DNA from: an uncultured Mediterranea sp. | GTDB lineage: Bacteria; Bacteroidota; Bacteroidia; Bacteroidales; Bacteroidaceae | NCBI GenBank assembly: GCA_946007445.1 | Contig: CAMGAL010000012.1 | Span: forward strand, 1-17,348 | Length of the DNA stretch: 17,348 bases | Direction of reading: 5' to 3' | Shown: positions 7,811-13,935 of the stretch, in pieces | Position numbering within the stretch: position 1 is the first letter of the stretch | Layout of the letters: every line of letters begins with the position of its first letter | The notes under the pieces: model-generated | Told to the model about the DNA's origin: nothing | The model's input: the letters and a program-made list of their open reading frames with translations, nothing else | The model's database searches: none | Made by a program: the position numbers and the translations under genes

Positions 7811-8254
7811 TTATTTTCGCCTGGTGTTGATTCGCTCGCACAGCAGCCTGCGTATAACGACTGCCGTGGATTGGCACAGCTCGGTGTAGTGCGTCACGTC
7901 CTCGCGCTTGGTGAGGGCGAACCACTGCTTGCATACGTAGTTGTAGAGCAGCTGGGTGCAGGCCTTGGTGAGCGACGATTTCAGCTCCTGCTTCCAGTTG
8001 GATGGCAGGTTCAGGGTAACGACGTACGTTATCTCTTGGGTGGTCGTGTCGGTTGTCTCAGACACATAGCCTGTGCGGTCGAGGATGTCGCCGAGCTGCG
8101 AGATGGCTTCGTCGAGGTAGCCGGAAAGCAGTGCTTCGTCGTCCGACGAGGAAGAGACATGACTGATGTCACCGGCCTTGAGTCCGGTGTAACCCGTCAG
8201 TCTGTAAATCTCTTCCAGTACGGACTTCTTTGCTATGTTGAGCAATACTTCCAC
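7811..8254 (-). CDS. Connector/ring-like virion protein 1, 147 aa
   Basis: The frame opens at a GTG (8254-8252); an in-frame TAG lies two codons upstream, so no longer start is possible. Residues include KKSVLEEIYRLTGY, an acidic SSSSDDEALLSGYLDEAISQ, a beta-like EITYVVTLNLPSNW, then KSSLTKACTQLLYNYVCKQW and an Arg-rich C-terminus (RRLLCERINTRRK). It aligns by eye along most of its length with the 167-aa protein two genes downstream. A head-tail connector or adaptor is the best guess from size and order. It is the first late gene after the antisense NYN insertion, and no good promoter for it is visible on the minus strand. Confidence 0.5.
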   Translation of the reverse strand: MEVLLNIAKKSVLEEIYRLTGYTGLKAGDISHVSSSSDDEALLSGYLDEAISQLGDILDRTGYVSETTDTTTQEITYVVTLNLPSNWKQELKSSLTKACTQLLYNYVCKQWFALTKREDVTHYTELCQSTAVVIRRLLCERINTRRK

Positions 8255-8330
8255 TGGCTACAAATGTAGCAACTCGTCGGCGTACTGTTGTTGCGATTTC
8301 GCCACATTGTGCAATGAGACGCCCTGATAC

Positions 8331-8348
8331 TTATGTTATACAACATAA
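8331..8348. promoter_or_regulatory. Operator-like palindrome upstream of the NYN gene
   Basis: TTATGTT-ATAC-AACATAA has perfect 7-base arms and a 4-base centre. It is flanked by direct copies of CCTGATA (8323-8329 and 8350-8356). It ends 24 bases before the -33 box of the NYN promoter. Position and symmetry suggest a binding site for a dimeric regulator; no regulator can be named. Confidence 0.45.
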
Positions 8349-8372
8349 TCCTGATAAATTTCATCTCATGAG

Positions 8373-8403
8373 TTTGCCGATTCGAAATAAACCTCTACCT
8401 TTG
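8373..8403 (+). promoter_or_regulatory. Bacteroides-type housekeeping promoter for the NYN gene
   Basis: TTTG at 8373-8376 and TACCTTTG at 8396-8403 are separated by exactly 19 bases. This matches the Bacteroides primary-sigma consensus (TTTG at -33, TAnnTTTG at -7) without a mismatch. Transcription would start near 8408-8411 and give a 5' leader of about 100 bases before ATG 8511. Confidence 0.7.
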
Positions 8404-8427
8404 CTTCAGAATTATGCTCACGGCTAA

Positions 8428-8495
8428 GCACATCCGAAAGCGCTGTCAAAAGTCGCTTGTCGAATAATGGATGTGCCGAACCTTGGGCTTTTTTT
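8428..8495 (+). promoter_or_regulatory. Structured 5' leader of the NYN mRNA
   Basis: GCACATCC (8428-8435) pairs with GGATGTGC (8469-8476). Inside it AAGCG (8438-8442) pairs with CGCTT (8454-8458). A run of seven T follows at 8489-8495, 12 bases after the outer stem. This could be an attenuator or a leader controlling access to the start; the gap between stem and T-run is too long for a textbook intrinsic terminator. Confidence 0.4.
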
Positions 8496-8510
8496 ATAAT
8501 TAACTTCCAT

Positions 8511-9194
8511 ATGAATAAAGAGAATAATTTCCCTCCAGTCAAGGTCGCCATTCTGATTGATGGCGGATTCTTCATCAAACGGTTCAACGCGCTGTATAAC
8601 AAAGATAAGAAAAAGTCAGGGGAAGTAGTGGCTGAAAACCTTTATACAATGGCCATGAAGCATGTAGGAAGCAAGAATACGCTATACAGGATATTCTACT
8701 ACGACTGCTACCCGCTCGATAAGAAAGCTCACAACCCAGTATCAAAACGAGCTATTGATTTCAGCAAAACCGAAGAATATAAATTCAAGACCGAGCTAAT
8801 CAATGCGCTCAAAAAGAAACGAAAGGTCGCTTTAAGAATGGGTAACCTGAAAGACAATCACAACTGGATGATACGCCCAAATACCGTCAAAGACCTTCTG
8901 TCTGGGAAGAAGAGTATAAGCGAGTTGGTTGAAGGAGACGTTTACCTCGACGTGAAACAGAAAGGTATAGACATGAAGATTGGAACCGACATATCATCGC
9001 TTGCCTTGAAAAGGTTCGTAGATACGATAGTGTTGTTTTCGGGAGATTCAGACTTTGTGCCTGCATCAAAACTGGCCAGAAGAGAGGGTGTAGATTTCAT
9101 TCTGGACCCTATGGGAGCCAATGTAGAACCTCAATTATTCGAGCATATTGACGGTATGCAAAGCGTTACCCCGTACCGATCGAAGAAGAAGTGA
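8511..9194 (+). CDS. NYN-domain (LabA-like) ribonuclease-fold protein
   Basis: 227 residues from ATG 8511, preceded by an A/T-rich leader; an in-frame ATG at 8457 would add 18 unlikely residues. NYN proteins are PIN-like metal-dependent RNases that cut RNA. The acidic residues are present: D17 in VAILIDGGFF, D154 and D160 in KGIDMKIGTDIS, and D179/D181 in VLFSGDSDFVPA. DPMG (199-202) is also typical of the LabA-like group. Lysine-rich central segments (KKKRK, KHVGSK) may bind RNA. The gene is on the opposite strand to all its neighbours, is visibly richer in A/T, and has its own promoter, so it is probably a moron expressed from the prophage. A role in host RNA processing or defence against other phages is inference. 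Confidence 0.85.
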   Translation: MNKENNFPPVKVAILIDGGFFIKRFNALYNKDKKKSGEVVAENLYTMAMKHVGSKNTLYRIFYYDCYPLDKKAHNPVSKRAIDFSKTEEYKFKTELINALKKKRKVALRMGNLKDNHNWMIRPNTVKDLLSGKKSISELVEGDVYLDVKQKGIDMKIGTDISSLALKRFVDTIVLFSGDSDFVPASKLARREGVDFILDPMGANVEPQLFEHIDGMQSVTPYRSKKK

Positions 9195-9221
9195 CGCTTT
9201 CCCATATATTTATCCAAGCGC

Positions 9222-9836
9222 TTAGAACTTGAGGGCGTTGGCCCAGTGGGCGATGATGCGCAGGCCGGTGCTGACCATGGCATTGCCTCGGAGGTTGTAG
9301 TCGCCGCAGTAGTCGAAGAGGATGGAGAGGACGTTGCGGAACTCGCGGTCGATGGTGTCGAGTCCGGACATTCCGAGCCGCTTGGCCGCCTCGGCGTCGG
9401 AGGCCTTCTTGAAGCGGAAGACGTAGTGGCCCAGCACGATGCAGCAGATGGCCTCGCTGAGCAGCAGGTATTGCACGTTGGTGAGGCAGGCGTACTTCTT
9501 CTTGAGCTGTAGGTTGATGGCCCAGTAGAGGCGCTGGGTGTCGAACTCGGTGTTTCGGAAGAAGTCGGCGGTGATTCTATCGAGCTTGTCTATGGTGGAC
9601 GAGGATATAAACTTCCGGTTTTTGGCTTCGAAGGCGCGGATGTTGTCGCGGATGGTGCGACACTGGCGGACGAGAGGCTGCTTGTACTGGGCGGCCAGGC
9701 GGCAGAAGCGCTCGGCGTACTCGAAGCAGAGGCGCTCCATGACGATGGGGATGTAGGCTATGCGCTCGGCCTCTGAGGGCGTGAATTTCTCCTGGAGCTC
9801 GCGCACGCTGTGCAGGAGGGATGGTGTGATGGGCAT
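9222..9836 (-). CDS. Hypothetical helical protein, 204 aa
   Basis: I recognise no family. The protein starts MPITPSLLHSVRELQEKFTPSEAE and is predicted mostly helical, with a Cys/Arg-rich segment (LCFEYAERFCRLAAQYK, then RQCRTIRDN) and a C-terminal part containing LTNVQYLLLSEAICCIVLGHYVFRF, hydrophobic enough for a buried or membrane-associated helix. GC content and codon use match the neighbouring phage genes. It converges with the NYN gene (27-base gap) and follows the HTH gene across a 94-base spacer holding a GC-rich hairpin. The leader carries the recurring AACTCAAAA word. Confidence 0.6.
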   Translation of the reverse strand: MPITPSLLHSVRELQEKFTPSEAERIAYIPIVMERLCFEYAERFCRLAAQYKQPLVRQCRTIRDNIRAFEAKNRKFISSSTIDKLDRITADFFRNTEFDTQRLYWAINLQLKKKYACLTNVQYLLLSEAICCIVLGHYVFRFKKASDAEAAKRLGMSGLDTIDREFRNVLSILFDYCGDYNLRGNAMVSTGLRIIAHWANALKF

Positions 9837-9897
9837 TGTGTTTCTGAGTTTTTTGAGTTGATAAGTTTTTGAGGGTCATGCCGAGTGTATGTATTCA

Positions 9898-9919
9898 GGG
9901 CGGGCACATAGGCCCGCCC
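9898..9919. repeat. GC-rich hairpin, interspersed-repeat type
   Basis: GGGCGGGC (9898-9905) and GCCCGCCC (9912-9919) form perfect 8-base arms around ACATAG. It sits just downstream of the HTH gene stop (9931-9933) on the minus strand and could end transcription or protect mRNA, though no T-run follows. The wording resembles a repeat I recall from many Bacteroidales intergenic regions. Confidence 0.6.
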
Positions 9920-9930
9920 CTACACTGTAG

Positions 9931-10419
9931 CTACTTGTGCGCATTGATGGCTCGCAGCTCGTCCTCCAGGCGCTTGTAGCGGACGGTCTCGTTGGCGTAT
10001 TCTATGCTTGCCCGTTCATACTCCTGCTTCTCAATGAAGAGTGAGGTGAGCTTGTCGATTAACTCCTCCATACGCTTTTTGCTGAAGATGAGCTCTTCCT
10101 TCACTCGCTTCTTGTCTCTGTAATCCTTAACTTCGATGGTAGATACGTTGCCTCCATCCGCATCGAAGTCGCTGCTGAGGCAGCGCTGGCGGTAGAAGCT
10201 GTTGAGTTCGCTTTCGCGGTAGTAGCAGGTCCGCATCTCGCCTTCGTAGCGGTACCGGCGGATGTAGCCTCGGGCAGACATGTCGCTCAACCATCCTGCC
10301 GAGCGGTGTAGCTTCAGGGCTGCCTGCTTGGTGGGGAACATCTTTTCTGTAATCTCGCCCCGGCGTATAGTGATGGGGAGGAACGGGTCTTCCGCGGCTT
10401 TCGTTTGGGTGGTTGACAT
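9931..10419 (-). CDS. HTH DNA-binding protein with C-terminal coiled coil
   Basis: 162 residues. At about 24-70 (ITEKMFPTKQAALKLHRSAG, then GYIRRYRY and YYRESELNSFY) is a winged-helix or MerR/excisionase-like DNA-binding domain of the kind used in small phage regulators. From about residue 95 on the protein is Lys/Glu-rich and should form a coiled coil (KKRVKEELIFSKKRMEELID), which would support dimers. It ends with TAG, followed by a GC-rich hairpin. It lies between two unknown accessory genes downstream of the replication genes, so a regulatory or accessory replication role is plausible. The family is not certain. Confidence 0.55.
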   Translation of the reverse strand: MSTTQTKAAEDPFLPITIRRGEITEKMFPTKQAALKLHRSAGWLSDMSARGYIRRYRYEGEMRTCYYRESELNSFYRQRCLSSDFDADGGNVSTIEVKDYRDKKRVKEELIFSKKRMEELIDKLTSLFIEKQEYERASIEYANETVRYKRLEDELRAINAHK

Positions 10420-10450
10420 GGGGATTGGTTTTTGAGTTTATAGAGAGATT

Positions 10451-11137
10451 TTATACTTGGGCAATAAAGTCACCTGTCTCAAAGTTGAATTGCAGGTATT
10501 CAGCCCACAGTTTCACGAAGTGGCAGGAACCTAAATAGCGTGCCTTTTCTTCTGTTTCTTGACATAAGCGGATCCCAAAGTACGCACACGCAAACAAGGA
10601 GCAAGAAACATCAGCCAGACACCCAAAAACCGCATCCGCGCCATGATTCGCATGAGCGGACAAAAGAGCACCTTTCTTCGTATCGTCTATATCACGGATT
10701 TCATCCTTTGTATACAGGGCAAACCATGGCCAGTAGAACATCTTGTCTCCTTCTGCATCGGGCTTTGGCTCCCAATCAAATCCCCACAGGGCGCGACTGA
10801 TAGTCTCCAGCTTCATTAGTGCAATGATGTGGCGAGGCAATATGTCTACCATTATTCGCCATTGGGTGTTTCCCTTTTCACGGCCATATATGCAGTATTC
10901 CACTTCATCTTCTTTCCCGCCCAGACCCCTTACATAGTTAGGCGAAAATACCGGGTATTCCCCAAGTGCCTCGCAAGCATCTTCGTAGCTGGTGATGCTG
11001 GTGTAGTCATCCAGCGTTGGTTTCTTCTTAACGTCAGGGAAAAGAGCCTGTAATATCTCCTTAGCTTCTTTCGACTGCGCACGGCTCATGGCCTCGCGTA
11101 TCTTTTCTTCTGATACGGTCAATGTTTTCGTTTCCAT
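10451..11137 (-). CDS. Conserved Bacteroidales mobile-element protein, 228 aa
   Basis: The start is METKTLTVSEEKIREAM at 11137; the longer frame to 11311 overlaps the upstream gene and reads as noise. Family pattern: TSITSYEDACEALGEYP, then IIALMKLETISRALW, GFDWEPKPDAEGDKMFYWPW, and near the end GIRLCQETEEKARYLGSCHF followed by LWAEYLQF. I recall this order of motifs from a widespread Bacteroidales prophage and conjugative-element family of unknown function. The 149-aa protein at 15789-16238 seems to be a shorter relative. DNA here is less GC-rich than in neighbours, especially around 10540-10960. The stop is TAA. Confidence 0.6.
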   Translation of the reverse strand: METKTLTVSEEKIREAMSRAQSKEAKEILQALFPDVKKKPTLDDYTSITSYEDACEALGEYPVFSPNYVRGLGGKEDEVEYCIYGREKGNTQWRIMVDILPRHIIALMKLETISRALWGFDWEPKPDAEGDKMFYWPWFALYTKDEIRDIDDTKKGALLSAHANHGADAVFGCLADVSCSLFACAYFGIRLCQETEEKARYLGSCHFVKLWAEYLQFNFETGDFIAQV

Positions 11138-11163
11138 TCTGTTTTTATTTACGTGATAAGTAG

Positions 11164-11385
11164 TCAATGTATCATTGTCCGCTTGGGCGCCGGTTGTCCC
11201 CATCCGTTGAGCTGATAGACGCGACGGCGTGCTTCCTCCTCGGTGAGGCAGAAGGGTTCGTCGGGAACGGGGTTTTCTTCGATGTATTGTCCGTGACCTG
11301 AGGCGGTGCATCGGGTGATGCGGTAGATGCGGAAGTGACGGCCTTGTACGTGGTAGCGGTACTGGCCTACAATGGGTGGTATCAT
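11164..11385 (-). CDS. Small hypothetical protein, 73 aa
   Basis: The protein reads MIPPIVGQYRYHVQGRHFRI and continues with an acidic middle and EEEARRRVYQLNGW near the C-terminus. The last motif resembles the ends of small Bacteroidales phage proteins in which an A.R.VY.LNGW helix follows a beta-rich half. No function can be given. It lies 9 bases after the Cys-rich gene and 26 before the 228-aa gene, in the same minus-strand array. The mix of strands followed by one helix suggests a small folded domain. Confidence 0.55.
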   Translation of the reverse strand: MIPPIVGQYRYHVQGRHFRIYRITRCTASGHGQYIEENPVPDEPFCLTEEEARRRVYQLNGWGQPAPKRTMIH

Positions 11386-11394
11386 GGGAGTTTT

Positions 11395-11619
11395 TTAGTT
11401 TTTGAGTTTTTGAGTTGATGAGTTTTTGAGATCACTGGTAGCTCGTGGCTGGTAGCCGGCGCACAGCCGTCCGTACCGCCGGCAGGCGCAGACGCGGTGC
11501 TGCTTGACGGCGCAGTAGGCGGAGTTGTCGCCGGGGTCGGAGGCGTAGAGACAGTCGTCACACCGCACGCGGACGGTGATGGGGCGACTGGCTGCGGGGG
11601 TCGTTCGTTTCTTGGCCAT
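11395..11619 (-). CDS. Small Cys-rich, probably zinc-binding protein
   Basis: The likely start is ATG 11619 (MAKKRTTPAASRP), giving 74 residues; the frame is open to 11703 but that part overlaps the upstream gene. Cysteines occur as RCDDCLYA, YCAVKQHRVCACRRYGRLC, a spacing that could hold a zinc ion and that is common in small phage proteins. The C-terminal tail (LKNSSTQKLKN) is encoded by the AACTCAAAAAC repeat and is probably not part of the folded domain. It overlaps the upstream gene by 62 bases. Function unknown. Confidence 0.5.
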   Translation of the reverse strand: MAKKRTTPAASRPITVRVRCDDCLYASDPGDNSAYCAVKQHRVCACRRYGRLCAGYQPRATSDLKNSSTQKLKN

Positions 11620-12241
11620 GGACGGAGGGTTTGGGGTGCTGGTAGGCGCGGAGCATCCGCGATACGCTGTCGCTGAGTTCGAGCCGGCGGGCGGCTTCGG
11701 CATCGCCGCTGGCGGCCTGCTTGGCGAGGCGGCTGCGGTACTCCTCGTAGAAGAGTCCTTCGGTGGGCTGTGCCTGTTGGGCGAGGTGGCGTTTGTGCTC
11801 GTTGTAGTTCAGGCGGTCGGCTTCGGCGCATCGCTCCTTGACGTAGCGCATGAGCCAGCCCAGAACGACCTGGCCGTCGATGCGGTTGTAGAGCTCGCCG
11901 TAGCGCAGCTTCATGGCGCGGCGGAAGCAGAGCTTGAGGTCGTCGGTCTTCAGGTAGGGGTACTCCTCGAGGATGAGGTCTACGGTGACAGCCACCTGGG
12001 TGTCGTTCATCGTGTCGCGGACGTTGAAGAACTCCAGGGCTTCGGAGAGCAGATACACTACGACGGCCCGGGCGCCTGTCTCGCCCAATCGACGGCTGAT
12101 GACGGAGAGCTGTGGCTCGGGGCTGTCGAATACTTGACTAATCTCCCTGGGGGCAAGCGTCTTGCAGTATGCGGGCAGCGAGCTCTTTAAGGCGGCTAAC
12201 CGACTCTCTTCGGCCGGCCGCAGGATGAGTTGATGGTTCAT
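11558..12241 (-). CDS. Replication-module accessory protein, 227 aa
   Basis: Start at MNHQLILRPAEESRLAALKS (ATG 12241-12239); a further upstream ATG at 12307 lies deeper inside the preceding gene. Mostly helical: LAPREISQVFDSPEPQ, ALEFFNVRDTMNDTQVAVTV, LKTDDLKLCFRRAMKLRYGE, RIDGQVVLGWLMRYVKER. The last two resemble a pattern I recall in Bacteroidales phage proteins encoded next to the replication initiator (a helical domain then an Arg-rich helix). It overlaps the replisome-organizer gene by 104 bases and the Cys-rich gene by 62, so the three are probably translated together. A role as helicase loader or partner of the initiator is a guess from position. Confidence 0.6.
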   Translation of the reverse strand: MNHQLILRPAEESRLAALKSSLPAYCKTLAPREISQVFDSPEPQLSVISRRLGETGARAVVVYLLSEALEFFNVRDTMNDTQVAVTVDLILEEYPYLKTDDLKLCFRRAMKLRYGELYNRIDGQVVLGWLMRYVKERCAEADRLNYNEHKRHLAQQAQPTEGLFYEEYRSRLAKQAASGDAEAARRLELSDSVSRMLRAYQHPKPSVHGQETNDPRSQSPHHRPRAV

Positions 12242-13199
12242 GATTGTAGTTTCCTTCCAGTATTTTGGTGAAGTTCTGTTGCTTGAATATCCAGTCGAAG
12301 TCAGCACGCCATCCGCGATCGTTGCTACCGAGCAGGAAGGGCGACTCGCTGACGAGCCGGAATACCTGTATGACGGCCTCCTTGCCGTACTGGGCCACGC
12401 GGGCCTTCACAGCGCGGCGGCGACTCTCGGTTATGGTGCGCACGGCGGAGAGCCGGCCGGCGAACTCGCGGTTGAAGTAGGCTTGCAGGCTGTCGAAGTC
12501 GACGGTCTCCTCCACGGGGGATGGGGTCAAAGAAAGCCCGGCTTTCTTTGCTTCTCCGTCAGGAGAAGTTTCTTTCTCTTGGAGGATAATATTATCTCCA
12601 GTAGTTATAATATTCTTTCCCTTCTTATTCTTTGTGTTACCGCTGTGTTGCTTTTTTGGGCCGGAATCGGCGGTTTCCACGGTTTTTTGGGGAAAATCGG
12701 GCGTTTCTGGCGGGCGGTGTGTTGCCTGCTGTGTTAGCAGTCCTTGCAACTCGGTGAGTATCATGTCTTTAAGTGTGTTACTCACTGTGTTGCTCACTGC
12801 TGTTTCCTCCTCTGCGTCGGGTATGCCGGCAGGTGTGTCGGCAGGGTGCTGCGGTTCGTCGGGGCAGTTGTACTGCCGGTAGTTGACGAGGGTGATGAGG
12901 TTCATGCCTTGCAGGCACTCGGTGCGTATCATGCCGCGCTTCTTGAGTTTGGTCAGGAAGCTGCGGACGCGCTGCTCGCTCCAGTGCCATCGTTTGGCCA
13001 GATAGCGTACGGATGCAGGATATTGTCCCTGTCCCCAAGTGATGTCACGACCACCGACACGAGCGGTTTGCTCAGAGGCCTCAAATCGTGCTGACTGTAT
13101 CAAGTCGAGCCACGCTTCGCTCTCATTGTAAGTGCGGGCTACCTTCCAGATGTCGTTTTCAAAAAACTTTCGGGAGAGTCTGATAAATCCTTTTTCCAT
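12138..13199 (-). CDS. Phage replication protein (replisome organizer-like)
   Basis: 353 residues. The N-terminal 115 residues are a winged-helix DNA-binding domain of the replisome-organizer type: FIRLSRKFFENDIWK, then a GQYPASVRYLAKRW segment, SEQRVRSFLTKLKKRGMI, and ITLVNYRQYN. A long Thr/Lys/Glu-rich linker (about 120-220) follows, with a Lys-rich patch. The C-terminal domain ends WRADFDWIFKQQNFTKILEGNYNH, the usual end motif of this family, probably contacting a helicase or loader. About 35 extra residues past that motif overlap the next gene and end in TAG. It should open the phage origin and recruit the host replisome. Upstream neighbour is a VRR-NUC nuclease (9-base gap). Confidence 0.75.
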   Translation of the reverse strand: MEKGFIRLSRKFFENDIWKVARTYNESEAWLDLIQSARFEASEQTARVGGRDITWGQGQYPASVRYLAKRWHWSEQRVRSFLTKLKKRGMIRTECLQGMNLITLVNYRQYNCPDEPQHPADTPAGIPDAEEETAVSNTVSNTLKDMILTELQGLLTQQATHRPPETPDFPQKTVETADSGPKKQHSGNTKNKKGKNIITTGDNIILQEKETSPDGEAKKAGLSLTPSPVEETVDFDSLQAYFNREFAGRLSAVRTITESRRRAVKARVAQYGKEAVIQVFRLVSESPFLLGSNDRGWRADFDWIFKQQNFTKILEGNYNHEPSTHPAAGRRESVSRLKELAARILQDACPQGD

Positions 13200-13208
13200 G
13201 GCTTTTAG

Positions 13209-13622
13209 TTACTCGTTTTTCTTGTCCAGGTATTCGTTGACGTGTCGGCGGAAGTCGTCGAGGCTGCGGCACACGACGTACTTCCCGCCGTTGGCTTCTA
13301 CATCTTGCTGCCACTGCTTCTGCATATCGCTCTGTCGTCCCTTGGTGGCCTTCATCTCGATGCAGAGTGCGCCGTAAAATCGGTTGGGCGTGAGCAGGAT
13401 GAGGTCGGCCACGCCAGCGGTCACTCCCTCGTCCTTCATGCGGGCGGCTTCGGCCTTGTTGCGGCTGCCTCCGTTGGGCACGGCGAATAGCAGGTTCTTC
13501 AGCCGGGGGTATTGCAGGCGGAACCATTGGACGCAGCTGCATTGCAGTCGGTGCTCCTCGTCCTTGTGGCGTCGGCGTGTATTGACGCTGCTGGCCTGCT
13601 GTAGCATTTCTTCGAATGTCAT
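13209..13622 (-). CDS. VRR-NUC domain nuclease
   Basis: 137 residues, the usual length of stand-alone phage VRR-NUC proteins. The PD-(D/E)XK-type core is complete: PNGGSRNKAEAARMKDEGVT (49-68), GVADLILL with D73, and CIEMKATKGRQSDMQKQW with E89 and K91. The end (GGKYVVCRSLDDFRRHVNEY) is also typical. Members cut branched or flap DNA and often sit in phage replication modules beside a helicase, as here. It starts at 13622 downstream of an AT-rich spacer and ends 9 bases before the replication protein. Confidence is high on the family, moderate on the exact substrate. Confidence 0.92.
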   Translation of the reverse strand: MTFEEMLQQASSVNTRRRHKDEEHRLQCSCVQWFRLQYPRLKNLLFAVPNGGSRNKAEAARMKDEGVTAGVADLILLTPNRFYGALCIEMKATKGRQSDMQKQWQQDVEANGGKYVVCRSLDDFRRHVNEYLDKKNE

Positions 13623-13660
13623 ATTGAGGTTTTGAGTTGACGGTTATTTACATTTTTTAT

Positions 13661-13690
13661 TTATTGGAAATTATTGGAATTTTTTGGAAG
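13661..13690. repeat. Three AT-rich 10-base direct repeats
   Basis: TTATTGGAAA, TTATTGGAAT and TTTTTGGAAG follow each other with a 10-base period, one helical turn. They lie upstream of the VRR-NUC and replication-protein genes. Such phased repeats can be protein-binding iterons of an origin, but three copies are few and this is unproven. Confidence 0.5.
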
Positions 13691-13791
13691 CTGCTTATTT
13701 TGCATACTTTCACTATTTTTGCCTTTTTCTTGGAATTAGCATATAACTTGCGTTCGTGAATGAATGCTTCTCGGCGCAGACTTTATTAGAA

Positions 13792-13870
13792 ACCGCGGAT
13801 TCACACGGATGATGCGGATGAGACGCGGGTCTATTTTGTCCATCCGTATCAATCCGTGAACATCTGTGGT
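13792..13870. repeat. Large imperfect inverted repeat, Bacteroidales interspersed type
   Basis: The left arm (from 13792, words CGCGGATTCACACGGATG and ATGCGGATG) is mirrored by the right arm (CATCCGTATCAATCCGTG, then ATCTGTGGT) with few mismatches over about 29 bases. A short hairpin (AGACGCGGGTCT) sits in the loop. The GGATT(A)CACGGAT wording matches a repeat class I recall from Bacteroidales chromosomes. Confidence 0.65.
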
Positions 13871-13888
13871 CTCTTCCATTGAACAGTC

Positions 13889-13910
13889 ACCCTGAGCGTA
13901 GCAGAAGGGT
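13889..13910. repeat. Short interspersed inverted repeat (ACCCTGAGC...AGGGT)
   Basis: ACCCT at 13889 and AGGGT ending at 13910 flank GAGCGTAGCAGA. Closely similar words are, to my knowledge, scattered in intergenic DNA of many bacteria. Here it lies just downstream of the helicase stop and could act as its terminator or be a mobile mini-repeat. Confidence 0.5.
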
Positions 13911-13935
13911 CCATCGCACCTGTAGCTTGTAGCTA

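Larger units (their letters stand above)
13623..13935. other. Intergenic stretch with AT-rich repeats and host-type elements
   Basis: No gene is visible in these 313 bases. The left half is AT-rich with three 10-base repeats (13661-13690) and a T-rich tract. The right half holds a large imperfect inverted repeat (13792-13870) and a second short inverted repeat (13889-13910). It separates the helicase from the VRR-NUC gene on the same strand, so it may include a promoter for the replication genes; no clear TTTG/TAnnTTTG pair is seen on the minus strand. Confidence 0.7.

Noticed and set aside
8261..8268. TACATTTG on the minus strand as a promoter for the late operon
   Set aside because: It matches the -7 consensus but lacks a TTTG at 19-21 bases upstream and lies only 6 bases before the GTG start.
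6881..8269. 462-codon open frame on the plus strand
   Set aside because: It runs antisense across three co-directed late genes and is rich in Val/Leu/His/Gly as expected of a GC-rich shadow. The minus-strand genes have coherent starts, spacing and paralogy.
8314..8427. 37-codon plus-strand ORF before the NYN gene
   Set aside because: It spans the palindrome and both promoter boxes, so it would be transcribed only from further upstream; no ribosome site is evident.
8366..8602. 78-codon minus-strand ORF overlapping the NYN gene start
   Set aside because: Its end looks somewhat protein-like, but its start lies antisense inside the NYN gene and it covers the perfect plus-strand promoter and leader.
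9195..9220. CGCTT...AAGCG pair between the convergent NYN and 204-aa genes as a terminator
   Set aside because: A 5-base stem with a 16-base loop and no T-run is too weak to call.
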